Positions 1 to 11,047 of a DNA stretch of 64,000 bases are shown here, one piece after another. Source of the stretch: Flammulina velutipes (lineage: Eukaryota > Basidiomycota > Agaricomycetes > Agaricales > Physalacriaceae); NCBI GenBank assembly GCA_011800155.1, contig CM022371.1, forward strand, positions 3,596,001 to 3,660,000, written 5' to 3'. The notes under the pieces are model-generated. The model saw only the letters and a list, made by a program, of their open reading frames with translations, did no database searches and had not been told where the DNA came from. A program made the position numbers and the translations under genes. Position 1 is the first letter of the stretch, and the number at the start of each line of letters is the position of its first letter.

Positions 1-40
1 ACACACAACGTTGATTAACAACGTCTCCAAACGTTATATG

Positions 41-118
41 CACTGAACAGAACTTGAACGCGAGACCTCGGCAGGTCGGGGCGGTCCGGTTTGCCATTGA
101 ATTATTAGGGATTGGGTC
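41..118 (-). other. tRNA-like degenerate fragment
   Basis: On the minus strand this stretch has a D-arm-like TTCAATGG and a T-arm-like GCGTTCAAGTTC in the right order and at roughly tRNA spacing. The anticodon arm does not fold cleanly. It resembles the fragment at 2434-2502 over its whole length. It is probably a decayed tRNA or a tRNA-derived SINE head rather than a working tRNA. The rest of 1-511 holds no gene that I can support. Confidence 0.3.
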
Positions 119-511
119 ATGCAAATGGTATAGTGTTACATCAAGTTCTATTCCTCGATGTTTGCATTGATAATCAGTATTCATCGACCGTCTCGCTCCC
201 AGACTTGGTAATAAATGCTCAAGACAGGTAGCAGGTGCCACAACCAGCCAGGTTTGAACACCAGACTATTGGGAGTTGACGTGCAAGCTAACTGTTGAGC
301 TAATTAGTTGTCCCGGGTGATAACTCATATAACAGGACGAGCGTAGACTTCAAGTCGGGTGCGATGTAGACTCGAAATTCACCGCGTTGCGATTGTAAAG
401 TACGGTATTAATCTCTCAGTGCTATGTGTTTCTAAAGCACCACGTAACATATACAACCTCTTCTTTTTCCTACACTGATTTCCGCTGTCTGTATATCCAC
501 AAGTCGCGTAT

Positions 512-992
512 CTAGTAGTTTTGTATGATCGGGTCCCACGCATCGATAATTGCAGCAATTCCCCCATATGTCACCTGGAAGTCGTCGACGGTTGGCCTCG
601 GCTTGTCGGTGGGGTGTGCCAAGTAATCCCAACTTTTGTAGGGGCAGTTCAGGTGGTGGCCTTCTTTGCTATGCAAGCAATGGCTCGTCCAGCGGATGCG
701 GTCGTGATAATCGAAAGCGCGGAGTGTGCGGTGCTCGTGCTCGTGTACGCCCTCGGGGAGGCGGCTGAAACCCAAGTTACAAAGTAAGCCGAATAAATAA
801 AACAACTTACGCGATAAACCAAGTAGGGGGAATGAATCCCAACTCTGAGAGCAAGCGAGGCGCCTGATGCGCGACGCAATCCGCGACCCAATCGAGATGG
901 TTCAGGTGCCAATTGAGCAGTTGCATGGCGTCGGTCGGGGCGTTTCGGGCGTAGGAGTTGGCGATGTAGACGTGGAATGTGTAGATAGCCAT
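512..992 (-). CDS. Small two-exon hypothetical protein
   Basis: Exon 1 runs 992-811 from an ATG. A 46-nt intron (810-765, GTAAGT donor, TTTCAG acceptor) joins it in frame to exon 2 (764-512), giving about 144 residues. The N-terminal half is rich in aromatic residues and His (IYTFHVYIANSY near the start) and could form an alpha/beta fold. The C-terminal half is hydrophilic. I do not recognise the family. The clean intron and preserved frame are the main support. The N-terminus vaguely resembles that of the candidate gene at 12786-13268, but the similarity is too short to rely on. Confidence 0.4.
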
Positions 993-3900
993 TCTGTACA
1001 ATTTAGCTAGTCGCGACCGACGAATAACCACTCACTTTGGTTGTACGGTGGTACGTTTGAAGTTAGTGGACGCGACCGTTCGTGGAATAGCGAATAACAC
1101 GTCGTAAGTAGACCTCAGCAGCTAAGTCGGCAAGTTGACGGAAATGGAAAGGACTTACGGGCCGGCGAGCGATGGCGGGGCAACGAGTAGTGCGAGAGAA
1201 GCAAAGTACGAGTCGATCGGAATGGTGTTGGTCGCTGTGACGAAAGGAGGCTGGGTCCGGGGCGGGGACGACGGCGAGAGGACGGGATCCTAATTGAGCA
1301 ATCGACGAGTTGACGGAAGAGGTATTGGTCGGGCTGGCGGAAGAGGGAGCGTATGTGGGCGGGGAATGACGTCGGGACGGTTGACCGATGTGAGTGGACC
1401 GAAACGGGAAATGCGGACTCCGAATCAAGTACAAGTTGGCGGGTAGGCGGGATTAGGACATGACGGGGGACAAGGCGGGTGGATAGTCGGTCCAGATAAT
1501 GCGAACGGATTCACGAGATCGAAACGTAGGGGCGATGGGGCTGGGTAGGCATAGATGATTTAGCCTCCAGCTACACGGACAGCGGGCAGTCGAAAGAACG
1601 TAGTCTAGAGGGCTTCGTAGGCATAACCGATTCGGGGTGGCGGAGGGGTGAAGGTGAGCGTAGCGAGGTTGAGGCATTTCACTATTTGGACTAATGGGCA
1701 GCCATCGTACGTGGTTCGCCTTTGTCTGGTAGCTGCTTGATATAACGCCCGGATCAGGGTGTATCGGTCGAAGGTGTTCATAGGCGGGCACGTTAGAGGT
1801 GGAATGCATATACGATTGGAACGATATCGTATCCCTGACAACGATGCTATAGTGTTGGGAATGTCCAGTAAATTAATACTTGGAGGCGTTGGTTAGCGCT
1901 CTGGCGAACGTAAGATAGAATGACTTACTACTTTCCATCCTGTTTCCACACTGGAAGATTGCCACTGCTGATTGAATTCTCGTTTTTCTTGTAGTGTTGC
2001 TTGAACGCCTTATTCACCACGGAGCGTGTGGTCGGTCTGGTGGTCGGTCCCGCGTGGGAGGTAATTCGGTATACGGATCTCCAACTGGAGAGTCGTCCTC
2101 CCATAATCCGGGAGGGCAAGTCGATGCGGGATGGCGGGGTGCTTACGCTAAGCAGACTGGTCCCACCCACTGGCGTTAGCCAGGAGGACAGGTGAACGAG
2201 GGGGCGGATTGTTGATGGTGGTTCATGTAAGACCACGTTTCGGAATATTCCGTATTCGGCGATGACCGTTTTCAGCAAGTTGATTGTTCAAGTTATTCAA
2301 ACTACTGGTCGTCGTGGAGGGTAATAGAATCTGTTGCCTCTGGCGCGTCTGTATTGAATTGAGATGACTTATAGCTACTCCAAAAGAGCGGAGATCAAAG
2401 AAATCCAAAAAGTGTTGTGATGATATAGACATACACTCAGCCAGACTCGAACGTGAGACCGAAAGATCCCGACAGACGACGCTACCATTGAACTAGCTGG
2501 GCATAATTTCCATGCTACTGTTTGAGATATATCAGGTTCTCCATTGGCAGTGCTAAGGTTAGTACCGCTGAATCTATCATCTCTTGGGGGAGCCTCGAGG
2601 GGGGAATGTTATTGAAAACTTACTCTATCTGTGGACCTGCGATGTCGTCCCAATTGCCTGAGCGCTTTCGAGTAAGCCTCCTTGGCGATCCTCTTCTTCT
2701 CGTCCGGGGCCGGGGTCTCGGGATTTGTGTCTGGCAAGGCTAAAGTTTCCATACCGTTCCGTATTTATTTTGAGGGAAGAGTGCACGATGCGTTGGAAGT
2801 GGTGGAGGTACTGGCAGCGAAGTTTAGGCGCGTGAGCAGGTTGTCCGGTCCGCACTCCGGTGATAAGACTGGACGCCTTTGACCGAAGTGTGACACTTGT
2901 CTCCTAGCTTCTTCTGGCGCAAAGACATTCAGGTGTACGGACGCTGTGTTAGGGAATTGAGCAGGTAGCCGGCCAGAATAGTGAGGACAGGTCAGAGTGA
3001 TATCCTGGGGGGAAAAGTCAATTTATGGGCAAGGAGCAGGAAGGACGTGTAGGCAAGTGGGTTTTTGCTGTGCGAAATTTGATAGTGTGGCGTGTTGACA
3101 AAGTGGGTGTCGAGGTGGAGCGTGTTAGTGTCGAAGAGATCATGAAGGTGGCAGCACGGTGATAGAAATGTTAATTACGATATACGTAGTTCTGGCGAGT
3201 CGTGTAGTCTCGTTATGGAACGTTCTGCAATCGGAATTCACGATCCTCGGTGCCATTGTGGATTCGGGTCCGTCGCGTACCGAAATCGTATAGATTGATC
3301 GTGATCGAAGGAGTTCGCTGTGGCTGTGTGCATGCAGGTGGTCAGCGCTGATTCGGTGCCTGTTCCGTTGCGTATGCAGTCGAAGCAATACCGTGCAGTT
3401 TCATTGCGGTGAAGCTTATTATTTGTGTAGCAGTAGTCCTTGGGTGAAAAGCGTTGTGTTTGTTGTCGGTAGGAAATGTACGTAGGGTCGTGGAGCAGAT
3501 GGGAGTTGGCGCCACATCCACTGCATTACGCTTTTGAACCAATAAGGTGGTCAAGGTTTTTGAAGTTTTGAAGTATATCAGTAGTTCTGGTGAACAAGGC
3601 AAGAGTAAACGAAATTATATTGTCTTCTCAAAGAGGTCATTTCGGCAAGGCCGAATAGCCTCGCTTTAGCCAGGTGTTGACCGCGTCGCGTGGCAAAGGC
3701 GTGCAACGCGGTATGTGGTGAAGGGATTAGGGAGGTATCATTCAGAACAGTTACGGTCGATGGTATTCGTGAACGAAGTGGTGTGAGTATGAGTGGAGAG
3801 GCGGAAGGAAGAGGAATTTGGGTTTGGTTCAGGTTTTTCCAACGCTGTTTATGAAGTGTGTTATATACTGATACAATGAGTCGAACCCATCATTTGATGC

Positions 3901-4056
3901 AAGTCTACGGAGAAGGACCTATTGTCTCGCGCGAGTATCGAACCAGTGACCGTCTGTTTGATTAGATCACGGAGGTATAATCAACGGTGAAAAACATGAG
4001 AGCTTGTTTCACCAGTTACGTCCATCAGCCAGAACGTTGCAGATTGGTTACAGGCA
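993..4056. other. Intergenic, no supportable gene
   Basis: About 3 kb with no convincing gene. Minus-strand open frames at 1063-1434, 1453-1809 and 1928-2278 are Pro/Ser/Arg-rich and lack clear splice signals or family resemblance. Two further tRNA-like fragments lie here, at 2434-2502 and about 3930-3976. Confidence 0.5.
2434..2502 (-). other. tRNA-like fragment, pseudo-tRNA or SINE head
   Basis: On the minus strand it begins GCCCAGC and ends near GCTGAGT, which pair at six of seven acceptor positions. A D-arm-like TAGTTCAATGGTAGC and a T-loop-like GTTCGAGTC lie between. The D and T stems are imperfect and the anticodon arm is unclear, so a functional tRNA is unlikely. It shares its layout with 41-118; a weaker relative lies near 3930-3976. 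Confidence 0.35.
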
Positions 4057-5730
4057 ATGGGACGATTTGCAAGCATCTCAGTCGGTCCATCACCCAGGCA
4101 AGTGGCTCGTCTACAAGGTATACAAGTTGTTGAAGGTGATGGCAGTCCGACTTCGAAATGCGCGTTATGCGCTTTCAACGCTGTCGAATTGCAGGGCGCG
4201 CTCGAGACACAGTTTGAGCGCTATCTGTTCACCAACAGTGCTCCGGACAAAGCAGGGCGTTCGATTCTAGGAGCAAGCCTTGAGCGTGCAGAAATACTTG
4301 GTCGGCAACTGGATGATTTCGCTTCAGAGCTACAGGCGGCCTTGCAGCGTGTCAAAGATGCGAGAAATGCAATCGAGTCGATCATTCTCAGGCACAAAGG
4401 AGCCCTTCATCCCATACGCTCGGTCCCTGATGACGTTCTGTTCGGCGTATTCGAGTGGTGTACCCTTCTAGCGACGTACGATATGGATGCGCCTTCGATG
4501 GTGCCTCGGAACTCACCTTGGACGTTGGCTTGCGTTTGCTGTCGTTGGCGGGAGTTGGCACTGTCATGGCCGAGTCTGTGGTCATACATCAACATCCGTC
4601 CTCTGAGCACCCCACTAGGGGCGGCCAGCAGGACGAAGGCGTTGGCCCGCCTGGAGTTGATGATTCGTCGCTCTGCGGAATGCGACTTGAATATCCGGGT
4701 TTCTGGTCTCTACATGGTTAGCGGTAGGCCACGCTCAGACGAAGCACTTGTAGTCAGAGGTGTACGAGCGCTACGGTCGACGACGAACCGGTGGAGGACG
4801 GCGTCGCTGAAGGATGTACGGCCAGCATTAATTGCGATGTTTTCGGGGATTGTCTTCGAGCGGCTAAGAGAGCTGACGCTCGAGTTTCGGGAGGATGTTG
4901 ACGGTGTCCTCGCTCCTGTTCGGCTCTATACACCGAACCTCACACATGTGAAGCTTGCAGAGTGCGCTATAGGGACGGTGTTGCCGTCCTGGGACAGTGT
5001 GAGAGTTTTTCACTGTGAAGCCGCATCGATTTGGCATCTTCCGGTGTGTGTTGGCGTGGAGGAGCTTACGCTAGCGTATGTCGACCAGACGGCCATCGGA
5101 GCGGCCAATTTTGGGCCCGTCATCACGCTCCCCAGTGTACACACTCTCTGCATGTCACACTCCTTTCTCTCCCTATCGGACCTCCTTGATCTTCCATCGA
5201 TCAACACCCTGTGGATGGCTTTCGACGCAGCGCAGCCCCACGTCTACCCCAAGTTACGAGGAGCCGTTCGTCGTGTCAAGAATCTTAGGCTGGAAAGCCG
5301 GTATGTTCATTCGGGCGAAACAGCGTCTCTGATCAGATTTCTGGGAGAGTGTGTTTCTGTGGAGGCGTTATGTGTGTACAGCGGGTTTGAGTGCTGCCAT
5401 GTCTTAGGAGCTCTTGGGGATTCTCGCGATCCTCGGATTGGAGGGGTGTTACCGCAATTGACGACGTTAGGTTTTGATCAGGCCTTACTTGATCAGTTTC
5501 CACAAGAACTCTTGGATGTCGTCCAGTCTTGGAGTGAAGGAGACAGTTCACGTGTGCGCAGTCTGGCGGAGCTGAGGCTGATGGTAGACACCGCTTTTGG
5601 CGATGAACGTCTTGATGATCTGTTGAAATGGATGGCTGAGTCGGCGCCAGAGGTGCTGGAAAGATGGAGAGAGGTTGTTCAGAACGTTCGGGTCAATGAA
5701 GTTTTTGTAGAATCGTTTCGTTTTCGATAG
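4057..5730 (+). CDS. F-box-like / leucine-rich-repeat protein
   Basis: The 557-aa open frame starts at ATG 4057. Near residue 33 is a CALC pair, then a helical, coiled-coil-like segment (about 45-105). An F-box-like core follows (HPIRSVPDDVLFGVFEWC, about 110-127) with the trailing VCCRWRELALSWPSLWS element. The remainder is a long region with LRR-like periodicity. Proteins of this build are hugely expanded in Agaricomycetes and are taken to be SCF ubiquitin-ligase substrate adaptors that bind Skp1 through the F-box; substrates are unknown. It lies in direct tandem with the paralogue at 6741-8306, about 1 kb downstream. The first 30 residues could instead come from an upstream exon, so the start is uncertain. 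Confidence 0.8.
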   Translation: MGRFASISVGPSPRQVARLQGIQVVEGDGSPTSKCALCAFNAVELQGALETQFERYLFTNSAPDKAGRSILGASLERAEILGRQLDDFASELQAALQRVKDARNAIESIILRHKGALHPIRSVPDDVLFGVFEWCTLLATYDMDAPSMVPRNSPWTLACVCCRWRELALSWPSLWSYINIRPLSTPLGAASRTKALARLELMIRRSAECDLNIRVSGLYMVSGRPRSDEALVVRGVRALRSTTNRWRTASLKDVRPALIAMFSGIVFERLRELTLEFREDVDGVLAPVRLYTPNLTHVKLAECAIGTVLPSWDSVRVFHCEAASIWHLPVCVGVEELTLAYVDQTAIGAANFGPVITLPSVHTLCMSHSFLSLSDLLDLPSINTLWMAFDAAQPHVYPKLRGAVRRVKNLRLESRYVHSGETASLIRFLGECVSVEALCVYSGFECCHVLGALGDSRDPRIGGVLPQLTTLGFDQALLDQFPQELLDVVQSWSEGDSSRVRSLAELRLMVDTAFGDERLDDLLKWMAESAPEVLERWREVVQNVRVNEVFVESFRFR

Positions 5731-6740
5731 TTTATGACAGGTTTTTTTTTTCGGGGGAGGGAGTATTAGTGTCGCACATATGTATATATCATGTCTTGGT
5801 TGCGAGTATATGTTCGAGACGTTCGCAATAGGTAAGTCGGCTGAACGCATTTTTGAGAAGAAAACACCCACCCGAAAAGATGTTCTGTAGTATTTGAAGC
5901 CCCTCCGACTTTGAGTCTTTTGTTCATTCTTTTATATATATATATACATATTCGTAGTTGTAGTGAGAGTCTAGGCACTGGTGGGTTTTTTTTTTTGCTT
6001 CGTTTAAAGAGTGTGCGAAACTTAGGATATGCATGGATTAAGGTGTAATATTTGGAAGAGAAGAACGATGTGATTGGAACCAGTGTCGAAGTGGCCGCTG
6101 CCTGGATGCTCGAATGAAAGAGAAGTGGGGCGTCGAGGGTTAGACCAGGCTTTGTCGACCGAGAGAGGAATGTGTATGGGGACCAGGTGAGGTCGATAGC
6201 GTGTTTGCCAACAAGGGCATTGTAGCGCCACGTTTTTCAATCAGACCGGTCGTGCAGAAGTTGGAGTTCCTTAAGCTTTAAACGTCAGAGAGATGTATTC
6301 CTTGAATAGATAGGTATGTTATCGGTGCGATACGGGGTAGAGATACACATCTGCAGGCTGTTCCACAAACACATAAGCACAATCGCGCATTTCCATTTTA
6401 TTGTATGTAGGTTCAGCCTGTCAGGGTGCGGTTTATGGTGTGCCAAAGGGGGTAGGCATTCCAGATAGTTAGTAAGCATGAGAGAGTCGTGTCGTTACGT
6501 ACTCCAAGGTTCGGCGAAATGTATAGGTTTGCGCCGCGTAATAGATGCGAATCACCCTCTGTTCAATACGCTCAAGAAACTTTCTGTTGGGCAGATTTGT
6601 AGTGGAAGAGGAAGAACAGAAGAGTTGACTGATTCGTACGCATGTTAGAGATGCAAATTCCGAGGCAAGTGGTACACATACTATGAAACGTACAAGTTGT
6701 TGAGTTCATCTTCAGTGAAACGTCAAAGTGTGCGTTATGC
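5731..6740. other. Intergenic spacer between tandem F-box genes
   Basis: No gene seen. It holds a poly-T run near 5742, a short (TA)n stretch around 5934-5948 and a poly-T run near 5986. The last 60-80 bases are recognisably homologous to the 5' end of the upstream F-box gene but contain an in-frame stop at 6684-6686. Confidence 0.5.
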
Positions 6741-8306
6741 TTGTTCAACGCTGTTGAAAAGACCAGCGTGCGCGACCCACAGCTTGAACCCTATCTGTTC
6801 ACCAACCTTGGACCTGATAAGTTAGGTCTTTCGATTCTAGCAGCAAGTCTGGAGCGTGCAGAAATATTCGGAGGTCAACTCGATAATTTGGCTTCGGCGC
6901 TAGAGGTGGCCTTGAAGCGTGTCAAAGACGCAAGAAGTGCCGTCGAGTCGTCCATCTTCCGACACAAAGGAGCCCTTCATCCAATCCGCTCGATCCCTGA
7001 TGATATTCTGTTCAGCATCTTCGAATGGTGTACGCTGATGGCGACGTACGATCGCGATGCGCTTTCCATGGTGCCAGAGGACGCCCCTTGGACACTGTCT
7101 CGTGTTTCCCATGGGTGGCGGAATTTGGTCCTGAGCTCTCCCAGTTTGTGGTCGACCGTCAATATCCATCCTCTCTCCTTTCAGGTAGGGGCGGCGCGCA
7201 GAGCAAATTTATTGTCATGGCTAGAATTGTTGCTCCGCCGCTCCGGGCGTAGCGACTTGCATGTCCGCGTGTCCGGTACCATGATGGATCCAGTCACCCG
7301 TTGGCCTGTGTCAGACCACGTCCTCCTGGTGACATGTTTCCAGTCGTTACGGGCATCGACGAGCCGGTGGAGGACGGCAGAATTGAAGAACGTACACCAC
7401 GGTCTGACTTCGATGTTTACCGGGATCGTGTTTGAACGGTTAAGCGACCTGACGTTGACGTTTATGGAGATCCATGGCGCTGTGGTCGGTCCCGTTCGCT
7501 GGTACACACCGAATGTGACTCGTGTTGCGCTGACGGAGTGGGCAGTCGGGATGGTGGAACTGTCATGGGCAAACGTCAGATTCTTCCATTGTCAGGCAGT
7601 ATCGATTTGGCATCTTCCCTCATGTGTCGCATTGGAGGAGCTCGTGATAACCCAGGTCGACGAGGAATCAATCCAGGTCGCCAATATCCAAACGCCTGTC
7701 GTCCTTCCCAGCCTACACACTCTGAGCATCCTGCACTGTGTTCCTCAGATCCCGGACCTCCTAGTCCTTCCGTCAATAATTACTCTTTGGCTGGATTTCG
7801 ATGCAAGTGGGTCGAAGGAATATCCCAGGTTCGGTGGAGCCATCCAGCGTATCCATAATCTCAGGCTAGGGAGTGCCGTAGCCTGCGGCAGTAGTGTGGA
7901 ATCACTACTCGCGTTCCTCAGAGCTTGCGTCTCTGTTAGGGCTTTGTACGTCGACTCAGGGATTGTCAATGGTGAGGTGTTGGCAGCTTTGGAGATATCT
8001 GAGGGTCGCGAGGATGACATCCTGTTACCTCAAATGACGACGTTGGGATTCGCTCCGGAAGTCCTAGACTTATTCCCACATGGTCTCTTGGACTTAGTTC
8101 TATCTAGAAGCGGGGAAGCAAGTCGGTCTCTGCATCGTCTCACGGAGTTGAAGGTGATGCAGTTCCCGTTTCTGGAAGGGTACGCAGAGGGAATCTTGAC
8201 AAGGGTCACGGAGTGGGCACCAGATGTGATGGAGAAGTGGAGAGCGGTCAACGAGAATGTTCAAGTGACAGATGTTTACGTAGATTACTTTTGTCTTGAA
8301 GTGTGA
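6741..8306 (+). CDS. F-box-like / LRR protein, 5' end unresolved or decayed
   Basis: A 521-codon open frame clearly paralogous to 4057-5730. It has the same N-terminal helical segment, the F-box-like core HPIRSIPDDILFSIFEWC, the WRNLVLSSPSLWS element and an LRR-like C-terminal two-thirds. The presumed role is an SCF substrate adaptor. The conserved CALC element lies just upstream (about 6729-6740) in frame, but the frame meets a stop at 6684-6686 where the paralogue reads through. No in-frame ATG occurs before the F-box itself. Either an unrecognised upstream exon supplies the start, or the gene has lost its 5' end. The body is otherwise intact, so if it is a pseudogene it is recent. Confidence 0.7.
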   Translation: MFNAVEKTSVRDPQLEPYLFTNLGPDKLGLSILAASLERAEIFGGQLDNLASALEVALKRVKDARSAVESSIFRHKGALHPIRSIPDDILFSIFEWCTLMATYDRDALSMVPEDAPWTLSRVSHGWRNLVLSSPSLWSTVNIHPLSFQVGAARRANLLSWLELLLRRSGRSDLHVRVSGTMMDPVTRWPVSDHVLLVTCFQSLRASTSRWRTAELKNVHHGLTSMFTGIVFERLSDLTLTFMEIHGAVVGPVRWYTPNVTRVALTEWAVGMVELSWANVRFFHCQAVSIWHLPSCVALEELVITQVDEESIQVANIQTPVVLPSLHTLSILHCVPQIPDLLVLPSIITLWLDFDASGSKEYPRFGGAIQRIHNLRLGSAVACGSSVESLLAFLRACVSVRALYVDSGIVNGEVLAALEISEGREDDILLPQMTTLGFAPEVLDLFPHGLLDLVLSRSGEASRSLHRLTELKVMQFPFLEGYAEGILTRVTEWAPDVMEKWRAVNENVQVTDVYVDYFCLEV

Positions 8307-9838
8307 GCGGTTGACCTTTGGGAATTGTGTCTCGGGGAGATGTATTTATTCAGTGTTTCCCAAAGCCGTTGTCCACTGTTCGCCGTGATCGCTAAAGAAA
8401 TGGAATCATATGAAGAAAAATAGTGAAAACGGATGTCTGCTTCTAGCACTGCCGTGGGTCGTGATAAGAAGAAAGAACGAATTGTGCTTGAGATTACGGG
8501 TGTCAACTGAGTGGAGGCAGGGGACGTAGGTCTGCACGGCAATTAGAGCGTGGTAAGTCGAAATGTGGCGCAAGTGTTGTTCAGCGTCTAAGAACGCGTT
8601 GGAGTGGACACGTAGCTTTTCAGTACATATTTCTGTTCGACAACGGAGGGGGTTTAATTACTATCTACTGGGTACAACCAACTGTTTATATACTTAGCAC
8701 ACATAATACTTAGAAGGCTCTGAGTACAAGTAAGCTACTAAAGGTCCAGAAATGGCACGAAGAGGCGCGACGAAATGCTGACTAATGTGGCGGGGTGCGT
8801 CGGCTAGCTTGAGATTTCAACAATTCAATCGTACGGTACGCTATGCGCCAGTAGAGGGACACAGCTCACTTGGATGCGTTGTCAGTACGTGAGTAAAGTC
8901 GTCACTGTTCCTGGCTTGAGCACAAAATACAACCTTGTTTTCAATCCCTTGCCAGCCCTTGCTGCTACCTCGTGTGTTCAAGCAACGGCGGCACACAGTA
9001 GATGCACCTCCGACGTCATGGTCGGCAATTACCGCCTAGCGAGTGAGTCGGAAATGATGCTGAACAGCCGTCAATGGCAAAGTGCTGTATTGATTGATCT
9101 CTTTTGGCAGTGGGCGAGAAGTATAAGTAGTATTTCCTGAGCAGATGATGAGAGGGAAAATTTTGGAGCAAAAAAGTAAAATTTATCTCATTGATCATGC
9201 CCAGGTAATTGCAGCCCGGCACGCTCGAGCGACGTTTTTTTCAGTGGGGCGCACCGACATAGACCTGGGCCCTGAAGCAATGGAAGCCGTGAGGAGGCAT
9301 TAGCCGTTGATCGCTTCTTTTTCAAATCTACATTCGTCTGGCCGCCACCATCTAATTCTACAGTTTACAACAGTTATCCGGGTGTCCGCTCGAGGTTGTA
9401 GACGACGCGTCGGGACTCTCCCGGCGAGGGTGTCTCGGTGATTATGGGCATCTAGTTTGTAGGCATGTTCGTTGTGCCAACGTTCGCCGCAGTTACCATG
9501 TGGTGAAAGAAGCAGAAGTGAATGGGCCCAGACACGCTGTGTGCTCGTTCTGTGCGCTGTTTACGCGAGGCGGCGGTGTTTACGCATGACGACATGTTGT
9601 GGAACCTTTAAATGTGTCCCGTTCTCGCAACTCAAGACGGAGGTAGGACTTCCATGGTACAGTTACCCTCTCGCGTACGCTCTCACATGCAGTAGTATTT
9701 TTTTTATTGCATTTCACAGATGCGACGGCGAGTCACGTGGTGATAAAAGTAGATCATCGTTGAGTGCTTTTCATTTCATACCACGTTTAGCTTGAAGCTT
9801 CGTTGAAATAGTCTTTCCCCAGTCTCGCGCTGCACCTC
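8307..9838. other. Intergenic, nothing recognised
   Basis: About 1.5 kb with only short, low-quality open frames on both strands and no repeat that I could match elsewhere in the window. Confidence 0.5.
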
Positions 9839-11047
9839 ATGGGATTTTTACGGGGCATTCGTCGTCTGTTCAGGTCCTTCATGTCGTCCCTCGGGCAATC
9901 TGACAGTGGAACGAGCGAAACCCGACACCCTCTCTTCATCGGTACTGTTGGTGCCACCAATGCCACGGACCTCCTCCTTGCTTTCAAGGCTCTTCCCGAT
10001 TTGCCTGGGGACGTTGTCGTACAAACTTTTGGCATTCTCAAAGAGCAGTCTGGCTGGGAACATGAGTCCATCGTGTTGGATGTGGCCTGGCGTGACGACG
10101 AGGGGAAGGTCAAGGACGAGGCTCATCTTATGGTGGAGCGACGTATCGATCCGCAGGTCATGGACGTGTTGTCCCGAATGGAGAAGGCGGGTGCGCAACG
10201 TGACGGTCGTGCAGTCGACGGGGCAACGACTTTGGAATTCGACGACGATGCGGTCGCCGGCCTTCTGCCAGTGCCAGGCGACGATGCGAAGGCTACGATG
10301 AACCCCAGGAGTCTCTCCCAGTCGGTGAAGACGTCGAGTCGTGCTTCTTGCGAGTTTTTATTACGCGGCAGAAAAGGGAGCGCGTCGGATGAAATTAGGT
10401 TTCTCAAGCAATCCATCATGGGAGATTCAAAGGTCATCGCGAAGCTCACTTTCCGTCCCGACTCTCCCTTTCTCCTCGAAGACGTTCTCACCATCGCAAA
10501 GGTCATCAGTGATAGCTCTAGTCGCTATTGCTTGGTGACAACTATGTGCTTCTGGTTCGTCAGCATGATGTGGGGTATCGTGTTGGCGGAGAAGAAGGGA
10601 GGGTTTCTGCTGGAGGAGTTTCCGTCGTCGGGAGGCAAGGCAGGGAAATTGATGGGTATTTTTGGCAGCTTCAAGCCCAAGGAGAAGCAGAGTGTTCCCG
10701 TGTTGACGGCGGAGTATAGGAAGAGATGGGGGAGTACGAGAGGACAATGCTGGCTAAAAGGGAAGAGCGGAAGGTGAGATCAAGTTATCTGTGCATGGGT
10801 TGTGTCTGATTGCCGAGCACAGCGAGGCGTCGCAGTGATCGAAGCTGCGCCATTGAAGGACAGGCAGATGTTGGAGATGAGCAAGAAGTTCGAGGAGCGA
10901 GTCAGGAAGTTGGAGGAACAGAATGCGAAGGCGGAGGAGGCAATGGCAAAGGCGGAGGAGGCGAAGGCGGAGGCGGAGGTGGCGAAGGCAAAGGTCGAGG
11001 AGGAGAACAGGCAGTTGCGGGCCGTCGTAAGGGGTAGGACGGGATGA
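9839..11047 (+). CDS. Membrane-anchor plus coiled-coil protein with apparent frameshift
   Basis: The frame opens at ATG 9839 and encodes about 290 clean residues: a basic N-terminus, a mixed alpha/beta region, and a hydrophobic segment (CLVTTMCFWFVSMMWGIVL, about residues 235-253) that could be one membrane helix. Near 10715-10730 the frame must shift by one base to reach the natural downstream frame (MGEYERTMLAKREERK). That frame then splices across an intron (10774-10822, GTGAGA donor, CACAG acceptor) into a strong Glu/Lys/Ala coiled coil ending at 11047. Without the shift the product stops at 10777 after 312 residues. The coiled-coil continuation looks original, so this is either a frameshifted allele or a sequence error. 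Family not recognised. Confidence 0.55.

Noticed and set aside
9787..10506. Minus-strand frames opposite the 9839 gene
   Set aside because: They are shadows of the plus-strand frame, with Ser/Arg/Pro-rich composition typical of antisense reading.
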